Program-made: the position numbers and the translations under genes | DNA from: Nematostella vectensis | Taxonomy: Eukaryota > Cnidaria > Anthozoa > Actiniaria > Edwardsiidae | NCBI RefSeq assembly: GCF_932526225.1 | Contig: NC_064037.1 | Span: forward strand, 14,707,703-14,771,702 | Reading direction: 5' to 3' | Length of the DNA: 64,000 bases | Shown here: positions 23,877 to 36,700 of the stretch, piece by piece | Layout of the letters: each line of letters begins with the position of its first letter | How positions within the stretch are numbered: the stretch's first letter is position 1 | Notes under the pieces: model-generated | Database searches by the model: none | The model's input: only the letters and a program-made list of their open reading frames with translations | What the model was told of the DNA's origin: nothing

Positions 23877-26800
23877 ATGTATTTGCTTTTAGTATTATCA
23901 TTGGCAATCCCAAATGTCATAAGCTCGCCGATCCCAGAAGAGCTGCAAAAACCGCATTTCCAGGTAATAGATTAAATCAGTTTTAATCTGCCTTTCTTAC
24001 ATAGCTTTATCTTTAAGTTCACCCAGTGAAAGTAAAAGAGAAGACTCGAGAAGTTAAATTCAAAAACTATATAGAAAAAACTCAGTTACACTCCACCATC
24101 TTTCAATTATACACTGAAATTTCAAAGTATAGTCAATTATACACGGAAATTTAAAGGTGTCCTGAGTCAAAATCTTCCCTCAAGCCCCAAACCCCCATAC
24201 CTGGGTCTTTTTGCATTTAATAAACATTTCCTTACATAAGATCCGTTGCATAGCATGTGAAAATACAACAAATCGTTACTCTAAAATGTGGAAAAGCGTG
24301 AAAAATTTTTAAAACAACTTGTTGAAAAGACTTGTTTAGTCTAGTGTTATGTTTATGTTTACTTTTTGCGTGTTCTCTTATTAGCGCCTTTTTCAAGATT
24401 AACACATTGACCCCTCAAACGGCCTGTACCGGTCTTGGGAAGTACCCACAACCCCAAAAAAATCATAAATGCAAACTAAACACAACAAGATGAAGATACT
24501 CAGGCATCAGTCTAAGGGATAAATGCATCCAACCAAGGTGTTGGCAACTACTCTTAAGCCAAAAATCATCATGAATCCACCTTTGCTTGCAAATATCCAT
24601 AAGCAAAACACTCAATTATGCCCCAAAAGACTTCATGATGTCCTGAGACACTCTCCTAATATGCTCATAGCTGTATTTTGATGAAAAATACAAGCAACCA
24701 TCAACTTGTGCTGGCTTCAGCACAACGACGAGGGATTAAAAGTGGGGACCGCAAAGCACTGTTGGAAAGCTTGGATACCGCTGGATAGTTGCAGCTGTGT
24801 TTGACTTTGACGGGCTGTATAAAACCCAGAATAGGGGGGAGGTATCTGATTTTAGTCTGTTTTTTGTAAATTCAGCTCGAAAATAGCCAGGAGTCAATGG
24901 GTTAAACATAAACACAAACACTAGACTATACACACGTCTTTTCAAAAAGTTTTTTTTTTCACACTAATTTTGCTTTTCGCCCTATGTTACCGTAAATATT
25001 ACACCTTTTGCTGTTCAATAACGGAAAAGGGCATTCATTTGTGCCAAACGTTGTATAGTTAACGTGCATTGTCTTCCCACAAATGTCCCACAAAAAGTCG
25101 GCAATCGACGGCAAAAAGATTGGTTTGAGATATTTTCTGCGATTTTGGACAAGCAAAATAAGCATCTTCCGGTCAGCGTAGAAAGTGATAGTCCTGTTTT
25201 TTTAGACCGGCCACTTTTAGTGTAGAGCTGGGACTCAAATTGCAGAAAAACACGAAGAAACGAAAAACAAAAAGCAAACAAACCTCATATACAAGAACAG
25301 TGTAAGTCCTACCATTAAAGTTGTGTTTGATATTATCCTAGGTTACTTCAATTACATATAAGAATGATGAGACTGTCGTTCGTATTATGGCTGTAAATCT
25401 TGACATTTGCCGATTAAACTTGTAGTTAAAAGTCGGTCGTAAACAGCGGATTCGGCATTCTCTTCTACTTTTCCCCGCACTTAAATCACTGCAAGTTGAC
25501 AAAAATAGCTTTGAAAACACATAAACACTTAGTACCTACCGTAGAGAGCACCGCTTTATCTTATCATCTCCAATTTTACGTATTTTAAGCTTGATTCGTG
25601 CCGTTTCCATTTAACAACCAAACTCGTAGTTATCTATTTCTATGCTTCATTCTCACAAGATTTTCACCAAGCTTGGACAACAAGACAAGTTTCCATCATA
25701 TTAGGTTACTGTTTTTAATTTTCCAAGTCGCAAAAAAACCCCTATGTACGTCTATATTTAAAATAACTCCGGGCAGGACTCACTGACCTCATCCGACATG
25801 TTGTACAATTTGTGGGACTTTTGTGGGACATTTGGGTTGCACTTTGCTGGCTTCTATTTGCTGCTTTCTGATTGGATATTCGTGCGCGCGTCGGCCGGAT
25901 CTATGAATTGGGCATTCATTCGAATGGAATGAACATTCTTCTGCATGCAATCGAAAATTCAATTACGCGTTTGGACAATCAGTAGCGTTTATTGACAATC
26001 AGTTATAAAAAATAGAAAATTCATTAGTGCTATTAACATAAACAAAGACAATCAACAATTACTCACTCGTCTCTTATGTATGGGTGGTGAAAGGGGAGGA
26101 GTGAGTAAAATAGTACTCAGGAGAGATCCCAAGAGACAAGAATAAAGCGAGTCCACTATGAAATCTGTTTTCTTTAATTTTCCATTTTTTTCATCACTAT
26201 ACAAATTCTCTTGCGTACTAGAAAACAAACCGAGTGCTTGGGTAACCTGTGGTACCTGTAGACAACTGGTACCCCAAACACTGCTGTGGCATCGGCACTT
26301 TTCGAAAAAAAAAAAGAAAAAAATCAAGTAGATAAAGTCTCATTTGTAGCAAAACTTCCAATACCTTCGCAAAGTTGTTTACATTTTTTAGGCGCACGGT
26401 GACAGCTAAATGTCAAATCATTTGACAGAAGAAAAACCTGATTGGCTGGTAGGGAATCCCATAAAATTATTTTAGCCGTGATTGGATACTTCTATTTCTA
26501 CTTATATTTTAGCCGTGATAGCCGTGATTGGCACTTCTTATCGGGCAGTGGAATGGTTTCTTCAAGTGATGAAAACTCACTACAACTCGACACAATTGCG
26601 ACACAATTTAAATGGCGAGATTTAATCGGAAAAAAAGCACCAAATTGGATATTTCAACTTGGCTAATTCAAGATGAATAGTTGATCTATGAACTTAGCTA
26701 AAATATAAAGGAAAAACATCGTTTTGGGTATCAATTATCGCATTTAAAGTAATTCCCGGTAAGTTAACGGGAGCTCTTGAGCTCCCGTAAGTTACCGGGC

Positions 26801-29602
26801 GAGTTACCGGGATTTTTCCGGGCCCGAAAATTGCGGGTGTTTTGAGAAACATCCGTAAAGTTTATCGGAGGCTTACCGGGTGACTTTCTGGGTTTCCTGG
26901 TTTATCGGGGCTATTGAGAAACGACCAGATGGCGACTTACTCAAACCGTCAACAGGTCAAGTAGTGCAGAGCTCTACCAACTTTCTTTTCCATGTGTCAT
27001 AAACACTGAAAATTTTCGAAGAAATAATAGAAACATAATAAATTAATTACTCTACACACCACCTACAAACCATCCTCGATCTTTTTGTTGTGAAAAAGGA
27101 AACATATCTATAATATAAATATATATTTTTTAATTTTTACGCGCGATAAAATGCCGGCGTTTTTGCGCCTCAGTCACATTGACCTAAACAATGCGCACGA
27201 TATTGTGCGCAGTTGAGAGACTTGAATTCAAAATTTGCTGAACGAAGACTTGCTTTTATTCTCTAGCTCGTCTTTTTTGTTTTCTTCCCGCTTATTTTGT
27301 GTGCAAAATCCCATCATAGTGGATACATCTTTTGACGAAGTACTCCTGTTAAACAACAACAGCAGCTCTTGTGTCAAAATTGTGAAGAACAGAGATTGCA
27401 GATCTGGATTTTATAGTCGTTTGTTGGGTTTTGCCTTAATGAATTGTTTTGGAAGTTCGTCACTGACTCTTATGGAATCCATCAAAGTCCACTTAATCAA
27501 GAAACTGTTAAAATCCAAAATTTTTATATGAACTTATCTTTGCATGGTGATGAAGAAAAGGGTTGCAAATAAGCTAAAACGAGGATTTTCCCAAACACGC
27601 GGGAAAGCAAATGGCGCTTTATTGACTTCTCCAAGACCTGTGCACTTGATAACTAGCTTGAATGGGAAGAAAAGGAGATTAAAAAGGCAAAGAAGTAATT
27701 CATACTTGATGATGAGTTGATTAATTGTCTTGTATGACATTTTGTTGCTCTATTTGTGGATCTAGTTGATTCAAAAGTTGTAAATAATTCATTCAAAAAT
27801 CTCGGCATATTCTTATCAAACCCCCTCTTACATTTTATAGCGGAGCCAGCGCCTCAAATTTTGTGACTTAAGGATAAAGTCAACTAGAGGAGATCTACTA
27901 ACATTCATTCACGCCAAGATTTATGTAAGGATATGTCTGGTTTTAGCTAGTAAATTTAAGTAAGTAACAGTTCACATTAAAAAGCGAACACAAACACAAG
28001 AGAAAGCGTCAAAAACAATGCAAGGTGAGTTTCGGACGACGATTTGTATTCTCTATTGAGGATATGACAGTTATAAGGCTTTTTGTTGTCCTTTTTGTTT
28101 GCTTTGAGAATGCGGGTACTTAACTTAGTAATCAAATTATTTGAGCATAACACCTTTTGTTCTGACATTCTTTGTTCTATCTTTATTCTTGATTGTGTTG
28201 AAATATTTCATAAAGGCTAACCAATATCGTGTTGCATTTGTCATATACTGCTGAAGAAGACCGTTCTTGTCTTTATATCCTGTGCTCTTAGTCCTAAGAA
28301 GATACATATATTCTTAGAATATACAGCAACTTTTTCAACTTACAAGAAAAATTCAACCCATATTGCCAATATGTATTGTTGTTATTGTCTACATCTTGCA
28401 TCTTATGTGTTTATTTATTTTTATTTATAGTTGTGGAAATTAGTCGGATTATAAATGTCTTGATGAAAAGATTGTTTTGAAAGAAATTTCACTCTTTTAT
28501 GAACCAGAGACTACCTGAGGGCCAAGATGAATGCTAAAGACTGGAAGACATGAGAATTGAAAACCATGTCTTGAAAGATAACAGTAGGGAGTTCTTATTC
28601 ACTAATCATTTGATACCCCCACACACATGGTCCCTGGAAAGGGTGACTTTAATTTTGATGGAAAACCGCAAATGACATTACTGTATTTTACCAGGTCTAG
28701 GCTGCTTAGGTTTTCAAAGCCAATATAACCTTTCAGAGTTGATAGGCTTTGTCAATTCTTTATGTTTTCATCTTCCAAATGGTATGTGGTTCGTATGGAC
28801 CCTATAAAACACGCGTTCGCGCGAATAACTCAAATCTGTAATATTGAGGTATTTTGGTTAACCTTCGGAAAAAAGGCCGTGAACTGAAAGGCCCGGGTCC
28901 AGTCATTTGTGACGTAGATCGAGATGTCAACCAAATTACACGAGAAAACATGTGCGCGCGCTAACCCGGTTCCTCTTCATTTCTAAAGTTTTATTTTTCA
29001 AGATAAAGTATTTTTTTTCGCTAACATATAAATTCCGCCATACATTCCTTTATATTTAGAAACCACTGACAGGAGCCTTGGGCTGCTTGTGTAAAAATAT
29101 CCCACCCCTTAGGGGTGTTTGCATTGTTTCTAAAATATCCAGCCCCGTAGCCGTCTAAATCCCACCCCGTAGCGGATTGGGAAGTTACACAATTTATATT
29201 CGAGCTCGAGAGAGTAGAAACTATAGTAAACCCTTTTCTCTCAAACAGACGAAACTTCTAAAATATAGAGAAAACTGTTTTCTAAAACAGTAAAACTTGG
29301 CTGTAATTTCTTCACATGCGATGTTCATGTTTTTCTCTGTAGCGTGTTCTTTAACTTATTCTTCAGAGAGATCTTTGCAAATTAAATGCAGTCAATACTT
29401 CTTTGGTATTCCGATAGTTATTTACATCTAAAATCCCTGTGAAGCGAAGTTTGTGAGTATTTCCACCTTGTTTACTCCACTGTATCACCATATTGGATTT
29501 TCCGAAGATCGGTCGTACTTCGGAACTTCGGTCGATATTCGGCAAACGACTAGAGGGTGGGATTTAGGCACAACCCTTTTATACCGCAGGTGCAGCCCCC
29601 CC

Positions 29603-29633
<31 letters not shown>

Positions 29634-30699
29634 ACACAACATTGTTATTTTATACCGCAGGTCCATCTTTAAACAAAATCAACTTCGTCTGTCGTGCTTA
29701 GTCCAGAATCACTTCATTACCTTATATAACAAAAAAATAACTATCGATGTGATTTGCTTTTTTTATTAATGACCCTTGCACTTATGGTAAACAACAATCG
29801 TGTTTTGAAAATTTCCTGGCGAGGCCAAACTTTTTGATTGACAGTTATGCCTCTTGTTTTCAAGAGATGGTGACACTTGATATGGTTTCAGTGGTTTCAG
29901 CCGTACTTCACCAACCCCCCCGTCCCCAAGGTCTTCTGGATGATTTACAATATGTCTAGAAACAACTTCCCACAACTCTTTGCGACGCGCGCGTGAAACC
30001 GAGAATAAACTTTGCCATCTTGTTTACAATTTTGACGCCTGGTGACCTCGGTTTCACGCGCGCGCATCGCAAAGAGTTGTGGGGGAGGTGAATAACAGAT
30101 TTTTTGGGAATAAGGGTGATCTTCTCTCTGTTATGAAAACAGTCGTTTTTCTAGCTCGTTGGTCAATTCCTTGTTAGAACATTACATACCATATTTGGGA
30201 GTCCCTCTTGATCATTTTTCGATTTTTTGTCGCTCTCAGAACTATGTACGTTTTACAACGATTTTGCAGGCCGCCATTTTTAAAATCGGCCCAGACCCTA
30301 ACGTTTCAGATTATCAAAGACTTCCTGCGCACTCGCCCCAGGCTCTTTTAGACCATTTAGAAGAAAATATTTTTTGATTGATATGTCAACTTTGTATATG
30401 GACTGTAGGTGGAACACAAGGCCGGTGTACTAGATATCAAGGCAACTAAAGATAAAGCTGACGTGGACGTCACATCTGATACGATCCGATTGGTCGTAGA
30501 GCCGGGTGACAGGCAGATTCCAGTGGCGGACGTCCCGCCAGAAACTAAAGTGGTCCACGTAGAAGGCTATCAGATGCCAATCAACATGGCTTGGCGGAAG
30601 AGAGATGGCCTCCCGCTCAGGCTGAATGATAAGATGTATGATATCAAGTCGCCAAGGATACATTACAAAAATCCGGAGAACAAAATGGGAGAACATTGA
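23877..30699 (+). CDS. Small secreted protein, member B of the unrecognised paralogue pair (125 residues)
   Basis: Exon 1 is 23877-23963 and encodes a signal peptide (MYLLLVLSLAIPNVISS) then PIPEELQKPHFQ. A 6.4 kb intron with GTAATAG donor and TGTAG acceptor leads to exon 2, 30409-30699. The phase-0 join gives HFQ|VEHKAGVLDIKATKDK, which lines up with HFQVEDKSGELKISATKD of the divergent gene at 22682-23479. Similarity continues through VVEPGD and KVVHVEGY. That match across the splice junction is the main support for the exon pair. The C-terminus after the shared block differs. The sequence encoding WENI plus RK, present at the end of member A, exists here in another frame just before the stop. 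The function is unknown. Confidence 0.75.
24298..24964. mobile_element. ~667-bp inverted-repeat element (intron of secreted gene B)
   Basis: The left arm contains GTTGAAAAGACTTGTTTAGT then CTAGTGTTATGTTTATGTTT. The right arm (24898-24964) reads as its complement, with AGTCTAGTGTTTGTGTTTAT and TTGAAAAGACG. The arms are about 60 bases and imperfect. The interior is non-coding. Confidence 0.65.
25000..28700. other. Long intron with no gene recognised
   Basis: AT-rich intronic sequence of secreted gene B. Short frames (for example 27235-27531, Ser/Leu-rich) show no known domain, no paired splice sites and no neighbour support. The only structured pieces seen are the element at 26755-26925 and short homopolymers. 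Confidence 0.5.
26755..26925. mobile_element. Partial relative of the 8065-8430 element, with a palindromic core
   Basis: A near-perfect palindrome (CCCGGTAAGTTAACGGGAGC and its complement) is centred at about 26777. It is followed by GAAAATTGCGGGTGTTTTGA and a second TTGAGAAAC, as found at the right end of the element in SPT6 intron 10. This suggests a dispersed family. Confidence 0.55.
28721..28971 (+). repeat. Dispersed ~250-bp repeat, copy 1
   Basis: This copy is nearly identical to 56011-56263 in the same orientation. Shared stretches include TGGTATGTGGTTCGTATGGA, AAAACACGCGTTCGCGCGAA and AAAGGCCCGGGTCCAGTCAT. No terminal inverted repeats are visible. Confidence 0.85.
29597..29640. repeat. 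Poly-C tract followed by CA dinucleotide repeat
   Basis: A run of about 23 C residues is followed by about 9 CA units. Confidence 0.9.
29969..30083. mobile_element. 115-bp fold-back element
   Basis: The left arm 29969-30003 (CCCACAACTCTTTGCG, ACGCGCGCGTGAAACCGAG) is the near-perfect complement of 30047-30083. The loop is about 43 bases. Its size and form fit a MITE. It lies in the intron of secreted gene B, about 325 bases before exon 2. Confidence 0.75.
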
Positions 30700-31317
30700 G
30701 AGACGGAAGACGGAATATATCTATATCTATATATTTTTTTTAGGGGTGGGGGGTGGGGGAGGGAGCAAGCTAGCTAAAGGCGTGGATGAGATAATTTCCT
30801 ACGGTTTCGTAAGGTTGAATAAAAGTGTCTACTTGTTCCAAGGGGAGGGAATGATGAAGATATTTTTCGGCTTTTTTTTTGCAGACCAATGGAGGGATAT
30901 AGGGGCTTAGTCGTGTTATCTTTAGCGTGTGCTTTTGAGGGATTGGAAGGAGACGGTTGGGGATGAAGGAGGGCCTAACCTTCATATTTATGTTTGTTTC
31001 GAGTCGAACAAAATAACACAGCAGTTAAAGTACGATGCTTTTATTTATCTGTTTGTTAGAGATTTGGATATAGAAAATAAGAAGATAAGATAAGCAAAGC
31101 GAGCGCTTATACAAATTGTTTAAGTATAAAACCAACTGAAAATATGTTAAGGTTCTGCAACAACTATTGTCAGACTAACAAAACTAGATGAAGAGGGTGA
31201 AGTTTATTCTGATCACATTCCGGCATTGACAAATATCCAGTAAAAGTATTCAATTTTCGACTATTTCGAAATGTTTTTTATCTTCTTATTTTACAAAAAT
31301 ACGTTAAAAGAAAACGT

Positions 31318-33208
31318 CTAATATTGACAGGTATCGCATATTTGACACGAGTAGATACTGCGACCCATACATTTCATGCAACGCTGTGTGAAAAAACACA
31401 AAAAAAAGCAATAAATATTTTACAGCGCAACCAGTAAAACCGTGAAAACCACCCAAAGGTACCTTTGGGAGCGCCCGCAAAGTACGCTACGATGACTCGC
31501 GAGATATTCAAACAGTCAACTAGAAACATGTCTTAACAAGTGACAGTAGTATCTAAATTCTCGCGTCTGATTTATCAGAAGACAATTAATATTCCACGCA
31601 TATTTTACAGTCCCGTAGCCAGGATTTTGAGCGGGGAGGTTCGTTTACCCATTTAGCGGACCATTTTCTGGTCCCCATTTTCTGGACCTTGTAGTCGAGT
31701 GGGAAGTTTTTCCGAACCCACGAACCCTCCTCTGGCTACGGACCTGTAAATTGTTACGTTCACAGTTTTTCTGGTGTGCTGATATATTAAAATCGAAATG
31801 AAATAAAGTTATGTGAGGTCAGTTTGTAGCAAAGCTCAACATTATGAAAATTCATCATTATGGTCATATGGTGATGACTGTATCATAGTGGCTTTAGTAG
31901 TGCTTATTGTGATGGTGATGATGGAAACAATAAATGATTGATGATGGTGGTACTAGTAGTGATGATAATGAGAATTAATGATACCCGAGACCAGGCAATT
32001 GGCGAGCGCAATCTGAGACTATATGTTGGGTGGGAAATAATTTTATTTTAAAAGAAATTGCTTACCGCGGCCGGTGATCCGTGTTTAAAAGCATACGGGT
32101 CCCATACATTCTCTGGCATTTCCTGTGTTCTCTCGGTATGGCAACCAGTGGAGTGCATTTGTCCTTTAGGCTTGTTGGGAGCCAAGCTTGCCGACAAGCC
32201 GTTATTCCCATCGCAAGGGCAGCCATTATGGTGAGGAATGCTCTTGAACTCGCCTGCTTCTCCAAACGCAAACGGCACATAAGGTGGGCCTGCACTGAAA
32301 GTCTCTTTTTGAGGAGCATAATATGCTTTGGACATTTGAGTAGATGACTGTAAGTGCCCTTGGATTTCTTTGTAAGGACTCTGCTTATTTTTATCCTTAG
32401 CACAGCGCGGACAGAATTCCCCAGGCTGTGGTGAACTGCACGGATCAGAAGATTTTGCCTCCAAGTAAAAAGGAACATAGTCCCTGTGAGCTGAGTCCTT
32501 GAAGATGTGATAGCCATGATTAAACTCCTGCTCTAGTACTTTGCATTTGGTGCAAAGCATATTCTGCGAAACCAGTGCTGGCTCCTGGGGGTTTGTTCTC
32601 CTTGATGGCTCCCTTTGACGTTGTGGCATTTGATCCCGGTTAGTTGGAGAGGGATTGCAGTCGCAGTTGTATTGTTTCATGCGGTACTGCCTCAGTTCCT
32701 CTAGTAGAACCTTGCAATTTTGACATTCTTTCTCACTTTCGGGTTCAGTGGAGGTGCTAGGAGATTTGAATCGCTTCTTGGGTGGGTTTTGAACAACATG
32801 GATTTCGTCTTCCTCCTCTTCATGCTATAGATAGTAACAAATAATGTATGTTGTTATTGGCAAATCCAAGGGGTGCTTTTGCACGGTGCCCTCATTTCCT
32901 TATGGAAATAAGATCTAAATAAAACTCATAGATTTACCTCCCGTTTTATATTTAAAGGCACTGGCACCCTCCCTTTGGGTTTCGGGATGATGCTTCCACA
33001 CCTTCTTCAAGTAATTCTAGATCAGTCCCTGATTGTAAGATAGTAATATCCTTTTAAGAAATTTCAAGCTAAAATGCTTGAATCGATGGCCCCACCCAGA
33101 TGTGAACGTGGGAGGAGATCAGAAAGGCAATGAATGAAGCCAAGACAAAGATATAAGAACACTTACTAGTTGTTTTCTCGTCCTACTTCTACTTGGCGTG
33201 TGAGACAT
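31318..33208 (-). CDS. Unrecognised CxxC-rich protein (288 residues), divergent from TCTN2
   Basis: Three phase-0 exons: 33208-33167 (MSHTPSRSRTRKQL), 32824-32066 and 31383-31318. Splice sites match consensus (GTAAGT, CTATAG; GTAAGC, CACACAG). The second exon starts with an acidic patch (HEEEEDE) and a basic PPKKRFK, a possible nuclear signal. Cysteine pairs occur at about 48/51, 68/70, 105/108, 152/155, 216/218, and five cysteines in the last exon (RCMKCMGRSIYSCQICDTCQ). CQNCKVLLEEL (48-58) and CTKCKVLEQEF (105-115) look like an internal duplication. The pairs suggest zinc binding, but I recognise no family. The start codon lies 582 bases from that of TCTN2 on the other strand. A minus-strand AATAAA near 31042 could end the transcript. 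Confidence 0.75.
31603..31750. mobile_element. ~148-bp inverted-repeat MITE (intron 2 of the CxxC gene)
   Basis: The left end TTTTACAGTCCCGTAGCCAG pairs with the right end, which reads TTTACAGGTCCGTAGCCAGA on the other strand, continuing to GAGGTTCG/GAGGGTTCG. The interior is short and non-coding. Confidence 0.65.
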
Positions 33209-33790
33209 GTTATTTTTGCTCCTGTGAAATAATGGCAGAAAATAAAATGTTGTTTTGTTAAAACGTTCCATCTATACAATATTTGCGCAAAAGAGATATA
33301 TAAAAAAACTGCATATTTTAGGTCATTGTTCTCAGGTAAAGTGAAGTACAAATGTGCAAGGGACAGCAGAAATACTATAACTCATCACGCGGAAACTGGA
33401 GTAGATGCCTAGTAACCTTGACGATTCGTTCCATTCCCCTAAATGAATATCGATCATTTTTACCCTGCTCTTTTGAGAATATATGGTGAATACTAAAAAA
33501 ATATATCAAATGGATGTCCTACCTTTCTTCTGACAGTATAACTTGTTACAGGGCTGTATCGATAAACAGAGAACTTCGAATGCGTTCTTTTTTTTGCGTC
33601 ATAATCACTTATGTAATTAGTCGTTCTTGTCTGGTTACCCTGTGGTGGAGGGAGATCTATTGGTCAGCGGTTATCCGTTGAGCGCCAAATTTCTGTTTTC
33701 AAAAATGGCGGACGTGGTTTTTGTTTTTACTGAACATGATGTTTTTTGTTTTTCAACTTTCTTACATGTAACTATCGACTTCAAATTACA
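33209..33790. promoter_or_regulatory. Divergent promoter region of CxxC gene and TCTN2, with X-box-like site
   Basis: This 582-base stretch separates two divergent start codons. At 33404-33416 GATGCC-T-AGTAAC fits the RFX X-box form GTNRCC-N(0-3)-RGYAAC with one mismatch. X-boxes are known to drive ciliary genes such as tectonics. A lone half-site GGTTACC lies near 33633. The match is by eye only. Confidence 0.4.
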
Positions 33791-36700
33791 ATGAATGCCT
33801 ATCAGACTATTGTTTTCTTCGTAATATTTCGTGTCACTCTCTCAGGTGCGTATATTTTGAAAATAATGATGTACTTAAACTTTAAGCAGAGAAATTTCAA
33901 TGTTTGCTACTAAGATTTCTGATATGTTATATCATCTAGTAATGTTCTTTAGTAGGTAAAGTATATAAAGTACACTCTATATAACTGTAGCTTTTCTAAA
34001 TAACTTTTTCTGTATTACAGCTGTCGTCAATATCCAAAATTACATAGCACTCTCAGAAAATCAAAAGACCGGACTGCTTCAAATTGTGTTTGACGAGGCT
34101 ATTGCTGTTGACAACGTAAGTTCATTTAACGATTTAAATTACACATTTTTATTGCAACACGGAAATGATCATAAAATATCTACAACATTAAAAGAAAAAT
34201 GTAAAAGAAACTCCCTCAAAGAGATATTCCCTCGAAACCGTGCATTCGTGATTTCAGTTCAGTGTTTGTTCTAGGTAAATATTGTGTGCGGCACGCTTCT
34301 CTCTACTCTTGGCTCAACACAGATCTCTTTTAGCAACACTACTGCCTTGGTTACACAAACCAGAGCTAATGTCCCATTCAGGTAACTTAATTCATGACAG
34401 GGAGTCATTTGTCAGTTCAGCCTAAAAGGGTAGAAGAAGTAAATTTTCATGATCTTGTATATGTAATATTGGCTTATCTATGTTTCCCAATACTGTGTGC
34501 TGCACTCAGTTCATTTTTAATGAAATAAGGCTGTTGGTTTCAGGCTGTTATAGACAATATTTTTACATGCATAAAGATATTCTTTAAAGCAGGCCTAACA
34601 GGTTTGAGTCAAGAATATTCGAGATTATTTATAATGTCCAATGTGCATTGAAAACAGTTATCCATTTCAGAGGACTTTGTTCAGAGTTACAGTATCTAAT
34701 TGGAGCTGTCATTCTTTAGGGGGATGGGGCAGGGTAGGCTGCAACTATTTTAATCCAAAATTATTAACTCATATTTTTCCCTTCTCATATTTTACAGTGT
34801 TATATCAGCTGGACAGCCTGTGCCCGTACAGTGCTTTGGGGAAAGTATTGGAAATTCTAATCAGTTTGTTCCTCTGACATCTAAAGGCAATATAAGGTGA
34901 TAATATTTTGACCATCAATCCATTTACATTCATTTGTCAAACCATTCAACAGTCAATGCATTCTGTCTGTCTGTCTGGCTGTACCCAATCACTGTAAACA
35001 TATACAAGAAGGACCATCAGTCACATGTTCTGTGTTTATCTGTGTCTGCTGTTCTGAATGTTTTTCTATTTTATTACGCAGCTCTGTTCAAGTCACTAAG
35101 GCCCCTGTAGTGTCAGTTTGTAGCGATGATTATTTGGTTGACACTAGCTTGTCCTGTCAGTCTGTCAAGGTTCAGCTCAGGTTTGTACTGTGATAAGTCA
35201 CCACTCTTTGGATGTACAAACTGCTGGAACATAACATCCATGTACCAGTAATATTGTATTTGTAAAAAAAACTAATGTTGATGATAAAAATTATTTCAAG
35301 ATCATACAGAAGCTACAGCTTAAAGTTAATAACAACACCATAAATGACTTTTTTATATATTTTTTTGTCCGAGTTTAAGGAATGACCAGGAAGAATTTGT
35401 TGTGTCTGATCTATCAAACCAAAAATCACAGGAAATAAAAGTTTCCCTTGCAATCCTCTATATTTTTGCACAATATTGTTGTTCAAACTTGCCTTTTAAA
35501 AAACCCTATATTTTTAATGAAAATATACAGTATTGACTAAAATAGGACACAATCTGGAAAGAGGAGGTATGAATCCTTGAGAAAATGGCCTTCTTGCTAT
35601 AAAGTTTTAACCAAAGCCATAAATATACTGTTTTGTAATCATGAAACAAGAGGTGTTAATTGAATGCAAAACATTACAGATGATTGTGTGGGGGAACAAG
35701 TGACTTCTGGTAGATTTTTGTCCATGGCCAATCCATTCTTCCTGGTCATCCCTTAAACTCTAAAATAGCTAAGTTTAATTTTTATTTATTGCAGTGAGCG
35801 AGTTGAAGGGTTCCCTGTTGTTGTCACCTGCTCCCCTTCTGGAAGTTCTGCAGGTAGAATATCCAATATCTAAAATATCTATTAGCATGTTCTTCATTCT
35901 TTACCATGTCTGAAAACATCAGGTTATTAAGAGTGACCGAATGGTTGACCTAGCGTTATCGAGTGCTCTTTTGAACTTCTACGGTTAGATACGCCTTGTA
36001 AGCTGCTATTTAGAGTCTACCAGGACCACGTTTCGCATTTATATGAACTTGTTTTAGCGATGAAAGGTGCCCCGATGCAAAATTATGTGCTCTTACGACA
36101 GCCATTGTCTTGAAATTGTTGAAATATGAGCGCTCAGTGGGCGCTGTTTATCGCCTCATCAAAACTCGTGTTTTTAATTGCCACAAAAGTTTATTTGATA
36201 AATTGGAAGTACAATAAGTGCTGTATACCTAGAATGAAAAGAATTGTGCAATTCCATGTCCCATGGAAGGTATAGGCCTCATTTTCCGGGTTTATTTACG
36301 GAGTACGAAAAACAGAAAATAATTGAAAAATCTGTTAAAAATTTAGAAAAATACTAAAACTACCAACGACCTAATCCAAATATGTACAATTATAAAATTT
36401 CTGTCAATCAAGTTTGATTTTTGACGCCCGGCTCAATTTTGAGTTTTGTTTTTTAGACAATTTCTGTTCAAGTCTAAAAATACAGAAAAATTGCTAATTA
36501 TATTCGAAAAATACATTTTCCCCTCTCAAGCCAAAAATATTTATCCGATTGGTTTCAAACTTTCACAGAATACTAAGGTCATCAAGGGCTATCTCCTGGC
36601 AAAAGATTGTATTTTTGTTCTGAACAAAAACATTCTTGGTCTGAGACGGTCACTCTTAAGTTTCAGAGTAGGCGGCGGAAATTGATAATTAGGGGGTGAA

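Noticed and set aside
27235-27531. 98-codon Ser/Leu-rich frame
   Set aside because: No domain, no splice or promoter support, and composition explained by AT-rich sequence.
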